Under the pieces are notes generated by a model. That model saw only the letters and a list, made by a program, of their open reading frames with translations, had not been told where the DNA came from and searched no databases. A program made the translations under genes and the position numbers. Of a stretch of 64,000 bases of DNA, positions 63,982 through 64,000 are shown in pieces (the stretch's first letter is position 1; every line of letters begins with the position of its first letter). The stretch lies in NCBI GenBank assembly GCA_017307275.1, contig JAFKFK010000021.1:1-64000 (forward strand), read 5' to 3'. The DNA comes from Alphaproteobacteria bacterium (GTDB lineage Bacteria; Pseudomonadota; Alphaproteobacteria; Reyranellales; Reyranellaceae).

Positions 63982-64000
63982 ATGGCACAAAGTTCGCAGC
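63982..64000 (+). CDS. Start of a further gene, cut by the right edge
   Basis: ATG 63982 follows AAGGA by 6 nt and opens MAQSSQ before the window ends. Six residues give no family. The place after hutU would suit another hut gene such as hutG, but this is not shown. Confidence 0.4.

Noticed and set aside
1..64000. tRNA, rRNA, insertion sequences, prophage or CRISPR
   Set aside because: None could be recognised on reading; no transposase or integrase frames and no cloverleaf-like segments were seen, although a tRNA scan was not possible.

Overview
The window reads as chromosomal DNA of a GC-rich alphaproteobacterium. The evidence is class I lysyl-tRNA synthetase, many Bug/SDR/TetR/MarR-type genes, a HutF-type histidine pathway and very compact gene packing. 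It is reminiscent of soil or water lineages such as Reyranella or other Rhodospirillales/Hyphomicrobiales relatives, but nothing in the sequence fixes the genus. I see no rRNA, tRNA, CRISPR, insertion sequence or prophage.

Region 1 (1-11.1 kb) is the most distinctive part. It holds the 3' part of a giant secreted repeat protein (eight near-identical units of about 483 bp, then a cadherin/Ig-like domain and a proline-rich tail). Behind a strong intergenic hairpin follow a TolC-like outer-membrane lipoprotein, a small HlyD adaptor, a GAF-like/TM/HlyD hybrid, and an M50 (site-2-type) metalloprotease fused to a second HlyD-like module. No ABC ATPase is present, so this may be an atypical adhesin export locus.

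Region 2 (11.1-27.6 kb) holds dapA with a divergent LysR gene, a Pat-type acetyltransferase, an Orn/Lys/Arg decarboxylase next to polyphosphate kinase 2, a TetR-Rieske oxygenase-PRISE reductase operon facing a PPC-domain gene across a palindromic operator, a TPR protein, a DinG/XPD-like helicase, a sterol-desaturase-family enzyme and an MFS permease.

Region 3 (27.6-43.3 kb) holds class I lysyl-tRNA synthetase with a ureidoglycolate-lyase-like gene, then a chain of small regulator-enzyme modules: an Acg-like nitroreductase/MarR operon under a doubled palindromic operator, TetR/SDR, and TetR/sterol desaturase. Small lipoproteins, a Baeyer-Villiger-type monooxygenase, a MocR regulator facing a CMD/GNAT/azoreductase operon, a class IV aminotransferase and an EamA transporter follow.

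Region 4 (43.3-56.1 kb) holds a DapA-superfamily enzyme and a UxaA-family dehydratase (possible sugar-acid pathway), a cold-shock gene with a likely long leader, an amidase, a tight operon of class III cyclase-methyltransferase-ABC importer (solute-binding protein fused to permease, no ATPase)-SDR, then Cu/Zn superoxide dismutase and D-cysteine desulfhydrase.

Region 5 (56.1-64 kb) is a Bug-type solute-binding protein and the histidine utilisation cluster: hutC-hutF on the minus strand and hutI-hutH-hutU on the plus strand, divergent across only 30 bp that contain a HutC-type operator. HutH makes urocanate, HutU imidazolone propionate, HutI formiminoglutamate and HutF formylglutamate; the last enzyme (HutG) is not in the window.
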